Below are positions 42,546-53,411 of a DNA stretch of 64,000 bases, piece after piece. The stretch covers positions 417,501 through 481,500 of the forward strand of contig JAJEKV010000095.1 of NCBI GenBank assembly GCA_021234155.1. Direction: 5' to 3'. Within the stretch, counting starts at the first letter, position 1. The number at the start of each line of letters is the position of its first letter. The stretch is from Isoetes taiwanensis. Its lineage: Eukaryota; Streptophyta; Lycopodiopsida; Isoetales; Isoetaceae. The translations under genes and the position numbers were made by a program. Under the pieces are notes generated by a model. The model was given only the letters and a program-made list of their open reading frames with translations, ran no database searches and had not been told where the DNA came from.

Positions 42546-43696
42546 TAGTATAAGTTGGACATAACGTTGCTTGATTGAGGAGGTTGAATGAGGAGATGAA
42601 ATTTGGACCACAGATCCTATTTTTTACGTGATTTTGATGCCATTTGCAACTTAATGCTCTATAATTGGAGCTGTATTTATCATGCTAAGTTGTGGCCTTG
42701 AAATCTTCAAGGTTTCACCGATTTTGCATATGAAATTGGTGGAAGCGGCAGAGATTAAGATACTTCCTCCCGGTCACGAAAAACACCAAGTGAATATTCA
42801 ATATTAGTATGTGCAGATTAATGCACGTGATAAGCTTGGCTTATTCAAACCTGAGAAACATATGGTCATTTTCAAGTACATTTGAGTTCAAAGGAATCAA
42901 CATCTAAGCTCCATCTAGCGTCAAGTTTGAGCTTAATTAGAAATATGGGACATATGTCGGACAAATTTAGGAGCACAATTTGGGCATGCAAATGGTTTGG
43001 ATGTGGATGAGCTTTGGTGCTTAGTGTTCAACGCGATTTACGCATACTTTTGTGCATCGGCGGATGAGGTGTCTCAATCAAGTTAAGGAGGATTTCATCT
43101 TGGCGTTTGTAATTACATTTTGAGACAAATTGAAGCGAGCTCCAACTTCTACTAGTTATAGAAAAAAGTGGCGATGTTGGTCCTATCATCACTTTCTCCT
43201 ACTACTCGGTGAAGCCGAAGAACACTGTGGGTATGGACTTGGCTCCCACTCATGTTGTTCCTTCCATGGGACATCAGTAACTTGGGGATTTGGTAAGACT
43301 TTTACTATTATTGTGAATATCGTTCCATAATTCTCTTCTAATTACCAAGTACCGTAATTGGCTTTATTTGCTCTTTATTTCTCTCTTCGTTAATAGGGTT
43401 TTCGGTTATTGGATCGGGCGTCCTATCAATTGCCATAGCATCTTGTCCAAGGCATATGTGTAAAGCGCATGTCGATTAAAACTCCTATATTATGGTTCCC
43501 TTTATTCTTTCCATATGTTTTTTATCTGTTTATTTTTATTCTAATACTGGCAAATCACTATATTCTTACAGTTGTTTGTTCTTTGGCACTTATGTACTTA
43601 CATAAACAACCTCTATAGTGTATATTTCTTGGCACTTACATACTTACATAAACAAGCTAACTGGCACATAAAGTTTACCTATGTTTGCTTTAGTTA
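42546..43696. other. No gene recognised
   Basis: Continuation downstream of the PPR remnant. No domain text is visible on either strand. The last 200 bases are T-rich. Confidence 0.35.
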
Positions 43697-44315
43697 GGGC
43701 CCGAAGGGCCCAAAATTTTTTTTAATATATCAATCAACACACAACTACCATTAACATTATTAACACAAACCATTGCATTTAACACATTTAAATTAAAATC
43801 CCCCTTAAACCCCCTTTGGTTTGGGTGCATATTCACACGGGGGGATACGTAGGGCAACGAGAGCTGTCAGATGGGCATATTTGCCCTTTATTCCAAGATT
43901 TGGACCGTACATAGCGATCCTCGTTTGTGGGGTATATATGTATAAGTTTTTGTATACTGTATATTGAGATTTGCAAAATACTATAAGGTTTGAAAGAATG
44001 TACTTAATGGTGTTAATTTTGTACATGTATTATAAATATAGCGATCCTCGTTTGTGGGGTATATATGTATAAGTTTTTGTATACTGTATATTGAGATTTG
44101 CAAAATACTATAAGGTTTGAAAGAATGTACTTAATGGTGTTAATTTTGTACATGTATTATAAATATATTTTTGGGGCTCTCGCTGCCCTACGTATCCCCC
44201 CGTGTGAATATGCACCCAAACCAAAGGGGGTTTAAGGGGGATTTTAATTTAAATGTGTTAAATGCAATGGTTTGTGTTAATAATGTTAATGGTAGTTGTG
44301 TGTTGGTAGTTTGAG
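43697..44315 (+). repeat. Fold-back repeat Y, copy 2, with 127-bp tandem duplication
   Basis: The left arm (43697-43862) begins GGGCCCGAAGGGCCC and is the reverse complement of the right arm (44168-44315) over about 150 bp, including CCCTTTGGTTTGGGTGCATA and GGGCAACGAGAGC-like text. Between the arms lies a centre duplicated exactly in tandem: 43912-44038 and 44039-44165, 127 bp each. The right arm lacks the outer GGGCCC palindrome, which is seen in copy 1. No ORF; MITE-like. Confidence 0.75.
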
Positions 44316-44738
44316 CAAACAATGCTATAAACGTAAAACAAACTTGAATAACCACCATAAGAACTATAATTGGCGTAAAAAGCACTCTATAACTACTCCA
44401 ACATTATAAGTGGGGCTAACAATAGAATGTTAACATGGATAACTATCATTGCATTTATGTGTTGTTTGAAAAACCATACTACAAAACACAATCAATTTGA
44501 TGAACTATATTATGCTAAGCAACCTACATGAATAACCATCATTGGTATAGAAAACCATGCTATAAACCATTGCCATCTCAATAGACCATGAAACCAATAC
44601 AAGTAATCACATATAGATTATAAAAACCACTATAGTACGTGGTTTTTATTGAGAATATTTTTCTCCGCACAAAAAACCACATCTATAGTGGTTTTTTAGT
44701 GGTTAATTATGGCGGTTAAATTTTTGGATGCCTTGTGA
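44316..44738. repeat. AT-rich short-motif repeat, ends GGATGCCTTGTG
   Basis: Built from AACCAT(C/A)-type words at roughly 50-bp intervals. The right end ATTTTTGGATGCCTTGTG is the inverse of the end at 24947. It probably belongs to the same MITE-like family. Confidence 0.5.
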
Positions 44739-44744
44739 TCATGA

Positions 44745-45050
44745 CTTCCACCTTGGTTCATGATTAGGACTTACTCGTGGTTTTTGTGTCTACCACCTAC
44801 TCGTGGTTTTCATATACTAGTGGTTGCTACCTACTCGTGGACCACTAATTCTTGGTTACCATCTACTCATGGACCAATTTAGTTCTTGGTTGCCACCTAC
44901 TCGTGGACCAATTCAGTTCTTAGTTGCCATCTACTCGTGGACCAATTCAACTCGAGATCCCCACTTACTCGTGGGTCTCTTTCTATTGTGATTACCACCT
45001 ACTCGTGGGTCACATTCACTTGTGATTACCACCTCCTCGTGGGTCACGGG
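44745..45050 (+). repeat. Minisatellite with CCACCTACTCGTGG, 33-36 bp units
   Basis: Nine units, each containing (C)CA(C/T)(C/T)TACTCGTGG followed by a variable 20-bp part such as ACCAATTCAGTTCTTGGTTG. It borders the truncated end of the minus-strand gypsy element. Confidence 0.8.
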
Positions 45051-45359
45051 CCACTGGATCAGATGGCAGAGATGCTCGAACAGACTCCAATAAGGTTGTA
45101 TCATGAGGCCTCTTGAATAAAGTGATTTAAGCTGGAACCGATCAGGTTCTGAAATAACCTGTGATTGCTGATCAAATGCAGGATCTCCTAGCTTAGGTTC
45201 AAGGTAGGAGCGCAAGACAAGGCATTCGGCTTCCCTTGGAGGGGTCCAGGATGGTACTTGATCACAAAGTCAATGCGAGATAGTACTTGAGTATGCCACC
45301 GGGCCTCGCAACAGTTGAGCACTCGAGTAGAGTGAAAATATTCTAGATTTCGATGATCT
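45051..45359 (-). pseudogene. gypsy RNase H C-terminal part (left of hAT)
   Basis: Minus-strand text DHRNLEYFHSTRVLN, ARWHTQVLSRIDFVIKYHPGP and LQGKPNALS is the end of RNase H and the start of the linker to integrase. The frame then shifts, giving SYLEPKLGDPAFDQQSQV. The first residues here join directly to VTVYT at 51299-51285, with one copy of the 8-bp duplication used once. Confidence 0.8.
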
Positions 45360-45367
45360 GTATAGAC
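45360..45367 (+). other. Left target-site duplication GTATAGAC
   Basis: Eight-base sequence GTATAGAC immediately before the hAT terminus; an identical copy follows the right end at 51277-51284. Eight bases is the family-typical hAT duplication. Confidence 0.93.
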
Positions 45368-45372
45368 CAGTG

Positions 45373-45545
45373 TAGGTTAAGTACGCGTACGGTACCTTTG
45401 AAGTACCTAACGTACCGATCTGGGACGTACAATACGTACGGTGCAAGAAGATGCACATTTTAATTCTTTTTTTTAAGTTGAATTCCGTACGCGTACGTAA
45501 CATGTTATAATGTACCGTACCGTACCTTACGTATGGTATGTACGT
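45373..45545 (+). repeat. Left subterminal GTACG-rich region of hAT
   Basis: About a dozen GTAC/GTACG/CGTAC words in 170 bp, including TACGCGTACGGTACC and CCGTACGCGTACGT. hAT transposases bind short repeated motifs in subterminal regions, so these are the likely binding sites. Confidence 0.7.
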
Positions 45546-47811
45546 TAAAATAATATGAGTTAAAAAAAAAAAAAAAATCATAGGACCCCCTTTTTTTTCG
45601 TATTTTATCCTTAAAAATTCTAAATTCTTTTTGTTACTATGTCTCGAACCCTAAACTGCCCCGAACCTTTTTCCTAAACCCTAAAGCTCCTGTTGCATCC
45701 GACTTCGGCAATGCAGCGGCCATGTTCCTCCGGATCGAGCGGCAACAAGCGACCATTTTCAGCCGCGACCATTGAAAGCAAACACCATTGAGCACCATTG
45801 AGCAGCAGAGTAGAGCAGAGCATCGATTTATCAAGATTCTATGATATCAGACTGCTTTTTTCTGCTCTATCTATCCCACGACCTTAGCATAGCTTCATCA
45901 TAACATAAGGTAAAAATTCGTTTTCATATTGCTTATTCTTTATGCAAGTAGTTTAGTGTGCAACGTTCTTCCAATAACACCTTGCCTGGCCCAGACAGAC
46001 GCTCCTCGGTGTCCTTTTCTTTCTAATCTTTACTACATTTACGGTTGCCTTCCTTCCCCTGTTTCTTTTCTTTCCCCTAGATTTGTGCATATAGGGGCCC
46101 TTGGTTGCATGACTCACGAAAGCACATTGTGTTTTCCATCATCATTTAACTTGCTAAGCATGTGTCTCTTTGTTTGTTAGCGATTCTGATTTTCTGCTAT
46201 TCACTTGGTCAGTTTCAATGGGATCTGTACTTTGTCTATTTTTTTGCGGCATTGTTCCACAAAATGTTTGATCCTGAAATTCCGTATCTAATTTGATATT
46301 TAGCACTTCATTTTGATTAATGTCTTCAATTTCAGATGAGGGCCCATCTGAGGTCTGATCCACCCTGTCTTTGCTTTATCCAAGATCATTTTCAGGCAAC
46401 TTGGATAGTTCTGCTGGCGAAATCTCTTGAATTGGTTCCTGGAGTCCCTGTGCTTCTTCTTGATCAGCAGGTAGATCCTGTGTATTACAATCTTTTCGAA
46501 ATCCTGCCTTAAAGTCAGAAGATTTTCCATCTCTTAGGCAAAGGTCATGAGACTTTCTGTTCCCATGATTAGAGTCATTGCAATCGTTTTTAGACTAGCT
46601 TTTTTGATTGAGATCATTATGAAACTGTATGGATGTTTTTGCAGATGGCATTATGAAATCGTTATGTGACATGTAATGGCACAGATTCAGAGGATGGAAA
46701 AGTAGGTACAGATGTTGCTGTAAGTGTTAAAGAATGCGTTACAAAGTCTTTTTTTCTTGCTAATTAAATCCTTATGTTTTCCAGGACTCTCTTTGTGCCA
46801 ATATAAGATGGAGACCATTTTTGGTGCTTTGGCTGGTATGGATTAGCATTTTGGTACTACAGAATTTAAAGGTAATGATTTAACACTTACAAAATTGAAT
46901 GGCCTTTTCAGTGTAACATGCATTTGTGTGTAAACGCAGGCTAGCTCAACTGAGTGCGATCTACAATTTCGGATCTACAATCTTTTGCAAGTAATATTCG
47001 TCTAATTCATATGGCTAAATGGACAAGTTTATTTACGTATCTTACAACTTTCTCCATCAACTAGTAGAAAATGCATATGTGATGGCATCTGCCCTGTTTT
47101 ATCTCTGAGGCCAAGAAAGGTAATGGCACTTATTTCGATTTTGTTAAGTCTGATCCATCTTATTCTGTTTTTTTATTCTGAATCTGATCCATCTTATTTA
47201 GGTTGAGGACCAACCATTATTCCTTTTAAGCTTTAAGGTGAGATTATTAAGAGCAACCATAATGGAAAATTCTTTTTCTGTTGGTTTTTAGTTTCTGTTA
47301 GCAGCAAATTAAGAATGCAATTAACATGTAGATAATAGAGATTGCAGGTTTGAATGCATCTAGAAAGCTGGAGAAGCAGTTAAAAGAAGAAAAGCGAACA
47401 CAATATACAAAGGCGGATTCAAATTTGTTGCCTCAACCTCAACAAACTACTCACAAATTGCTTCGAGTGAGTCTTTTCCTCATGTATTCTGCATTAGATT
47501 TGACAACAAGTCTGCTTTAGGAAAATGTTGTACTTAGTTTATAATCCTAAGCTGATAACAGAATATGTTGTCTTACTTTTCCATGTCTTACATTAGCTGA
47601 TAACATAACAGAATAACTTTTCCATGTCTTTCATAAGCTGATAACAGAATATCATGAGAAAAGAAATTGTTAGACCGTGCTTTTTGGAATATTTCTACAA
47701 CAAAATTTACTGCTCAACACTTATGCTGGTTTTTGTATAGCTGCATGCCCTTTTTTGCTGCATGCATGTTATTTCTGCATATTCTGCTAATGCAATAGCA
47801 TCTTTTATAGG
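45546..47811 (+). other. hAT leader: promoter and 5' UTR with introns
   Basis: A 2.3-kb stretch before the transposase ATG without a long ORF. Two CCCTAAA-type boxes lie near 45645-45685. The ATG is preceded by a splice acceptor (CTTTTATAGG), so the leader is probably spliced. The part from 46148 on is duplicated at 31769. Confidence 0.6.
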
Positions 47812-50576
47812 ATGCCACGAAAGGGATCAGATCTTTGGGATAAGTTTTGCGTGAATGTGGTTAAGGTTAACAATGATAATAGGGAATGGGATTGTGCATT
47901 TTGTGGTCAACATGGCAAGGGTACGAAGACAAGGATGATAGCACACGTGGGCCATATTGGTGGGAAGGGGACAAGAGGATGCCCTCAAGTGACAGATGAG
48001 GCACGAGCGGAAGCAAGGAAGGAGGCTAAGGTATTTGAGGCAGGTTCAAGTATGGAAGACCCGTCTTTAGACAACATCATCCCTTTGGCCACTCCATCAA
48101 ATTTGCCAACTCCATTAGCTTCTTCTTCCCCTTTACAAACACAAACCTTATCTTTTTCTTCTGTTTCTGATCACCGTCCGCATAAAACACAAACAAAGCT
48201 TAAAGGGAGAAGTGTGTTAACTCTCCAAAGGATGGAGTATGCCATGGAAATGGAGGTCAGATGTTTTGTGGAAGCAAACCTGTCTTTTAATTTATTAAAA
48301 TTGCCCTGCTGGAAGAAGATGATAGAAGCCTTCTCGCAGATTGGAGAGACTTGTAGTGGTGTTACATATTCGGCAATGAGAACTTCAAGGTTAAAGAAAA
48401 CGTTTGCTGATGTAAAAAATAAATGTGACCACATAAAAGCCACTTGGCCAAAATATGGCTGCACTCTTATGTCAGATGGATGGGTCGACGTGAATGGAAG
48501 AGGTTTGATAAATATCCTTGTTTCCAGCGCATATGGAACAATGTTTTTAAGAACCATTGATTGTAGCACAATTGGGACTAGAGTTGATGCAGCGTGGTTA
48601 GCCGAGAAAATGAAGGAGGCAATTATTGAAGTTGGAAAAGAGAATGTAGTGCAAGTTGTAACAGACAATGCTTCAACTTGTAGGGCCATGGGAAATTTGA
48701 TTGAAGAGGATTTTCCCACTATAGTAAGAACGCCTTGTGCTTCTCATTGCCTTGATCTTCTGTTGGAAGATATTGGCAATCTTGATTGGGTAAAGACTGC
48801 CCATAATAAGGCAAACAAAATTACATTGTTTTTCAAGAAAAAGAAGAATGCAAAAACCATTTTCAGACATTATAGCCCTGACCTGACGCTGTTAAGACCT
48901 AGCAAAACCAGATTTGGGGTCATTTTCATTGTGATTCAGCGTTTAAAGAAGTTGTGGTCGCCTTTGCAACAGACTGTAGTTTCTGATTTTTGGAAAAAAT
49001 GGGCGGACATCAAAACTGTTGAGGCTAAAACAATCCAGAATTTTATTCTAGACCCTGCAACAATTGACCAGTTTGATCTGGTACTAAAGGTGATGGAGCC
49101 TCTTTATCGTGTCTTGCGCTTAACAGACATAGAAGGCTGCACAATGGGTCTAGTATACGAGTTTATGCGACGATGTGAAGTTGTATTGAGGAGTGAAGGT
49201 TCCGAGTCTGAAAATGAAAACAAAGATAAGTATGTACTTTGCCTTACCTTTGTTTAACCAAAATATTTTGTTTTTCATTGAAATGTTTGTGATTTTGTTT
49301 TATCTAAATTCGACCAGGTATGATCAAGTGCTTAAACTGTTTGAGAAACGTTGGAAATGGTTTAAAAGACCAATTCACATAGTTGCGCACCTCCTTCATC
49401 CATTGTGGAGGCGAGATAGTCTCATTGTTCCTCCTGAACTTATGGAAGGTTTGATTACGTATATCAGTGCAGTTTATAATGTGGATGAAAGCGCGAAGTT
49501 GTTGGAGCAATTTGATGCTTTTAGAAACAATGCTTCATCCATGTTCACATCTCCCCTTGCACAAACTGAGAGTTATCAAGCTAAACCTGTTTCATGGTGG
49601 GAACATTTTGGAGGGCATACACCAGAATTACAGAAGTTGGCCCTTCGTGTATTATCACAGGTTACTATTTATATGTTTTGACCATTTCAATTTTATCTTA
49701 ACTCGTTATAACCTTTGTCTAATTTTAGGATTGTTCTTCGGGCGCATGTGAGCGAAATTGGAGTGCTCACGCCCTGGCACATACAAAAAAGAGGAACCGT
49801 TTAAAGCCTGCTCAATTGGAACGCTTGGTTTTTATTAGGGAGAACCTAAGGCTGATGCATAAATTTGAAGCGTGCGGAAAATCCCCAAAGCAGGTATTTA
49901 AGTTATATGCAATTTCTGATTTGTGAAGTTCTGATTTGCAATTTCAGATTTACATTTTCTGATTTTATGAACCAACGTTGATTTGTGAAGTGCTTTATTT
50001 GTCTGTTTTTTGTTTTAATTTATCCACTTGACTATTATAATTGTTGCAGGTGAATCCACTTGAATTAACAAGAACTGATCCTTCAAATATTAGTGAAACC
50101 TTGGCTGACTTGTTAAGTGTGCAAGAGAGGGAGTTGGTAAAGAAATTTTTTGAAGAGAGCACAAGTTCTAAGCGAGTGACTAGGAGTCAAAGTAGGGCTG
50201 CTAGTACATCTGCTGCTGCTGCTTCTAGACGTAGAGGAAGGGGTCGAGGAAGAGGCCGAGGAAGGGGACGAGGAAGGGCTACTGCTGCAACAGGAAGGGC
50301 AGCGATAGAGGAAGTGGACGAAGTAGAAGATGAAGAGGAATGGGAGGAAGTTGGAGAAGATTCTGGACATGACGAGGATGTGGACATGGAAGATAACCTT
50401 TCCGATGCCGATACATCCGATGATGCAAGTTCTTCAGCTGAGAGCAATGATGACAATATTCTTGGTAAGTTTATTCTTATTATTAATGCTAGAATCTTAG
50501 TTGTTATAATAACTACAAATCTGATTTATTTTCTATGATATTTTAAGGTCGTCTAGAAGATATGGATTCAGAATAA
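47812..50576 (+). CDS. hAT transposase (BED-DUF659-hATC), five exons
   Basis: Predicted exons 47812-49229, 49318-49660, 49729-49893, 50050-50464 and 50548-50576. All introns are GT-AG and the total of 2,370 bases is in frame, giving 789 residues. Domains: BED zinc finger (about 5-65; WDCAFC...MIAHVGHIGGKGTRGC), DUF659/RNase H-like core (about 220-340; LMSDGWVDVNGRG, VVTDNASTCRAMG, PCASHCLDLLLEDI) and hAT dimerisation domain (about 530-640; CERNWSAHALAHTKKRNRL, ERLVFIRENLRLM). The core includes SDGW and TDNA aspartates and the Glu of CERNW, likely the DDE triad. A tail follows with an Arg-Gly run (about 702-719) and an acidic Asp/Glu/Ser stretch (about 728-775). It would cut at the terminal repeats and reinsert the element. 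Confidence 0.88.
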
Positions 50577-51111
50577 AAGAGAATAAAGCTCCAAATATGC
50601 ATGTTTTTTGGTACGTGTATTTCTGAAATTTCCAGCCTTTTTGTTGATTCTAAATAGTTGATATTAACAAATCAAAGTTTAACAAATACAGGTTTCAGCT
50701 GATGTTAACATACACAGGTTCGGAACTCTTGTGATGTGCACGAAAAAAAGAAAAAAAACAGCTCAATGTTTTAAATTTGTTGCTGAATTGCTGAGTTTCA
50801 TATTTGTTTAAAAGTAGTAGCCACAAACATTAGAATTCTGAAAATTGACAAGTAATTTTGGTTTCATGCTGCTGTAAAACAAAAACAGGGTTGAATACTA
50901 ATATACTATATATTGCAATATGATAAGATAGTAGAAACACAAATGGAACTTTGAATTTTGTTTCAGATAATCAGATTTCTAAATGCATACATAGTTTTGA
51001 ATCATGACTGAAAACAAGCACATTAGTTAAACTATAAAACAACATATTAAAAATATTAAATAATGTTAATTAAATGGCAAATGCTTACAACTTCAAGGTA
51101 TTTTATGTTAA

Positions 51112-51270
51112 ATACGTACTGTACGTACTTTAAGCACTTTATAGGTACCGTACCTTTGATTTTTTTACAAAAAAATAAAAATTCGGTACGTTACCTTTAG
51201 CCCAAGAACGTTACATGGTACAGTACGTAAAATACGTACCATACAAGTACGGCACGTCCAGTACGTGACA
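51112..51270 (+). repeat. Right subterminal GTACG-rich region of hAT
   Basis: Mirrors the left side: TACGTACTGTACGTACTT, GGTACCGTACC, CAGTACGTAAAATACGTACC and GTACGGCACGTCCAGTACG. Probably transposase-binding sites. Confidence 0.7.
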
Positions 51271-51276
51271 ACACTG

Positions 51277-51284
51277 GTATAGAC
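51277..51284 (+). other. Right target-site duplication GTATAGAC
   Basis: Exact copy of 45360-45367. Confidence 0.93.
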
Positions 51285-53330
51285 TGTGACCTTATAAAGA
51301 GATCCCTCCAGGAAACATCTCCACGCCTTGAAAAAATCAACTATCGCCAACAACTCCTTGTCATAAATGGGATAGTTGATTTCAGCAGCCTGAAACTTCC
51401 ACGAGTGAAAGGCGATCGGATACAATTCGTGATCATCCTCCTCCCGTGACAGGATAACACCAAGAGCAAAATCAAAAGCATTTGCTTCGACAATATATGA
51501 CTGCAAAGGATCTGCATGAGCAAGAACTGGTGTCGTGGTAAAAGCATGCTTCAGTGTAACAAAAGCAGATTCTGCTTCCATATTCCATTCAAATGGCACG
51601 TCCTTAACCATGAGGTGTGTCAAAGGAAGGGCAATTCTTTCGTATTGTTTTCCAGCCTTAGAGATTGAGCTAATGCCAACTGTTCCCCACTCATTCTCTT
51701 CGAATATTCCCAAATGAAACACCAATAGAAATTGGCAAACCCAAGAAAACAGTGAACATCTCAAATGGTTGAAGGTGTTTGCCACTCTAGAATAGTGCTG
51801 ACCTTTTCAGGATCCATAGAGACTTGTGGAGTGATATGATAGCCAAGGAACTCCACATTATCCTGTTCGAACTGACACTTCTCAAGTTTGGCATATAACC
51901 CGTGCTCACAAAGCTTCTGAAGGACCTGTTGAACATGCCTCTCATGTTCTTCAAGAGTCTTAGAATAAATAAGAATATCATCCAAATAGATGATGACAAA
52001 AGTAGAACTCCCGGAAGGCATCATTGGCCATATGCTGGAATACCGTTGGAGCATTAGTAATCCCAAATGGCATAGCTGTGTACTCAAAATGGCCATCGCG
52101 AGTACGAAAAGCTGTTTTCCACTCATCACCCCGGATCCGGATAAGATTGTAGGCACCCCGAAGATCAATCTTCATAAAATAACGTGCGCTTTGGAGTCGC
52201 TCCAATAACTCTGGGATCAAACGGATACCAATTTGGCACTGTGATTTTATTGAGGCCACGATAATCAACGACTAGACGCAGAGAATCATCCTTCCTTTTT
52301 ATGAAGAAGATAGGTGCTACAGCAGGGGACTGAGAATATCGAATGAAACCAGGGGCTAGAATCTCTTCAATATAATCCCGCAAAACCTTCAACTCAACGG
52401 GAGCTAGACCATATATCGGACCATATGGTGGCATTGTGTCGGGCTGCAAATCAATGGGACAATCATATGGACGATGCTCTGGAAGCTTGCTGGCCTTGAC
52501 TTTGTAAAAAACATCAGAGAATACGCCATATTTATCTGGGAGCATTGGAGCCGATGGATGAACCTGGATTGTAAATATTGAACTTGAATTTTTCCTTCCA
52601 GATTTAATAAACTCGTGAAGTAAAATCTTCGAGATACGAAACTTAGGGCATGAGGAAGCCTCTACAAAAGCAGGAGCAGGAGCAGGAGTAGGAACTGGAA
52701 CTGGAACTGGAACTGAAACTGGGGCAGGAGCAGAAACTTGAACAAGAACTGGAGCTGGGACATAATCGAGAGCATAGTCAGAATCTGGGGCATAAACTGG
52801 AGCAGAGACAAGAGTCGAATTAGAACATGGCGCAGAAGCAAGAACAGCAAGGACGAAATCTAGAGCCCACGATACTGCACGGACTGAAGTTGATGTTGGT
52901 GCAGAGGCCTGAACTGCAGATTTATTGGAACTAGAGCTAGAACCAAAAAATTGAAACGATCTAGTACGTCAATCAATCTGTGGGTTATGTAGCTCGAGCC
53001 AGGATAGACCCAATACTACTGGTGCATATGGGCTAGCGATGAGATTGAAGGAAATGCTACAAGAAACTCCCTCGAACAAAACCTAAAGAGGGTCAGTACA
53101 TTCTGTGACTGCACCCGAGGAGACCTCCCATCCATCAATCACTTCGACAGAACTGGGATGCTCAACCTGGCTTCTAGGGATGGCGTGCTTACTGGTGAAC
53201 GCACTATCCATAAAGCAAGCATTTACACCACAATCAAGTTGCGCCAATGCTTCCAACCTTCCAACCTCCGATTTCAATGATGTAGAGATGAAAAATGTCT
53301 TGCTGACCTTATCCGATAGAATAAACACGT
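51285..53330 (-). pseudogene. gypsy protease, reverse transcriptase and RNase H (right of hAT)
   Basis: From 53330 down: protease-like AQLDCGVNACFMDSAFTSKHAIP and PVVLGLSWLELHNPQIDWRTRSFQF. Reverse transcriptase: [83 protein letters not shown] (catalytic DD) and HGLYAKLEKCQF. RNase H: FEWNMEAESAFVTLKHAFTTTPVLAHADP, then VEANAFDFALGVILSRE, in which the usual first catalytic Asp is Asn. Frame changes near 52260, 52165 and 51780 divide it. A Q/F-rich homopolymer-like region (52662-52850, repeated CTGGAA/AGGAGC words) lies before the reverse transcriptase. Confidence 0.82.
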
Positions 53331-53411
53331 CAAGAAGTGTGAAAGGAGTATGAGAAAAAGGCGGCCAGCCGACGAATTACATGTTAATATGAACATGTGA
53401 TAGATATTGCT

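Larger units (their letters stand above)
45368..51276 (+). mobile_element. Complete hAT transposon, 5.9 kb
   Basis: Termini CAGTGTAGGT (left) and, read inward from the right, CAGTGTTGTC are hAT-like terminal inverted repeats. A perfect 8-bp target duplication flanks it. GTACG-rich subterminal regions occur at both ends, and a 789-residue spliced transposase is encoded with all splice sites readable. It sits in the RNase H of a minus-strand gypsy element, whose frame is continuous if the transposon and one duplication copy are ignored. It is therefore younger than that element, and nothing visible rules out autonomous activity. A 1.75-kb 5' fragment of the same family lies at 31769-33521. Confidence 0.92.
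45051..53350 (-). mobile_element. Ty3/gypsy element, minus strand, split by a hAT insertion
   Basis: Protease, reverse transcriptase and RNase H are read on the minus strand from 53330 down to 51285. The reading resumes at 45367, in frame, beyond the hAT element, and runs to about 45051. Wording such as [45 protein letters not shown] and DFVIKYHPGPLQGKPNALS is that of the chromovirus/sushi-like branch. No integrase, LTRs or gag were found. The left end is replaced by a minisatellite and the right end by tandem repeats. Confidence 0.8.

Noticed and set aside
44745-45050. CRISPR-like spacing of a conserved 14-base word with variable 20-base parts
   Set aside because: The variable parts are themselves related, there are no cas genes, and the context is a plant nuclear genome; it is a minisatellite.
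45373-45545. GTACG-rich stretch as an independent satellite
   Set aside because: A matching stretch lies at the other end of the same hAT element, so it is a subterminal region.
50113-50456. Ser- and Pro-rich minus-strand ORFs
   Set aside because: They are the antisense of the Arg-Gly and acidic tail of the hAT transposase; low-complexity shadows.
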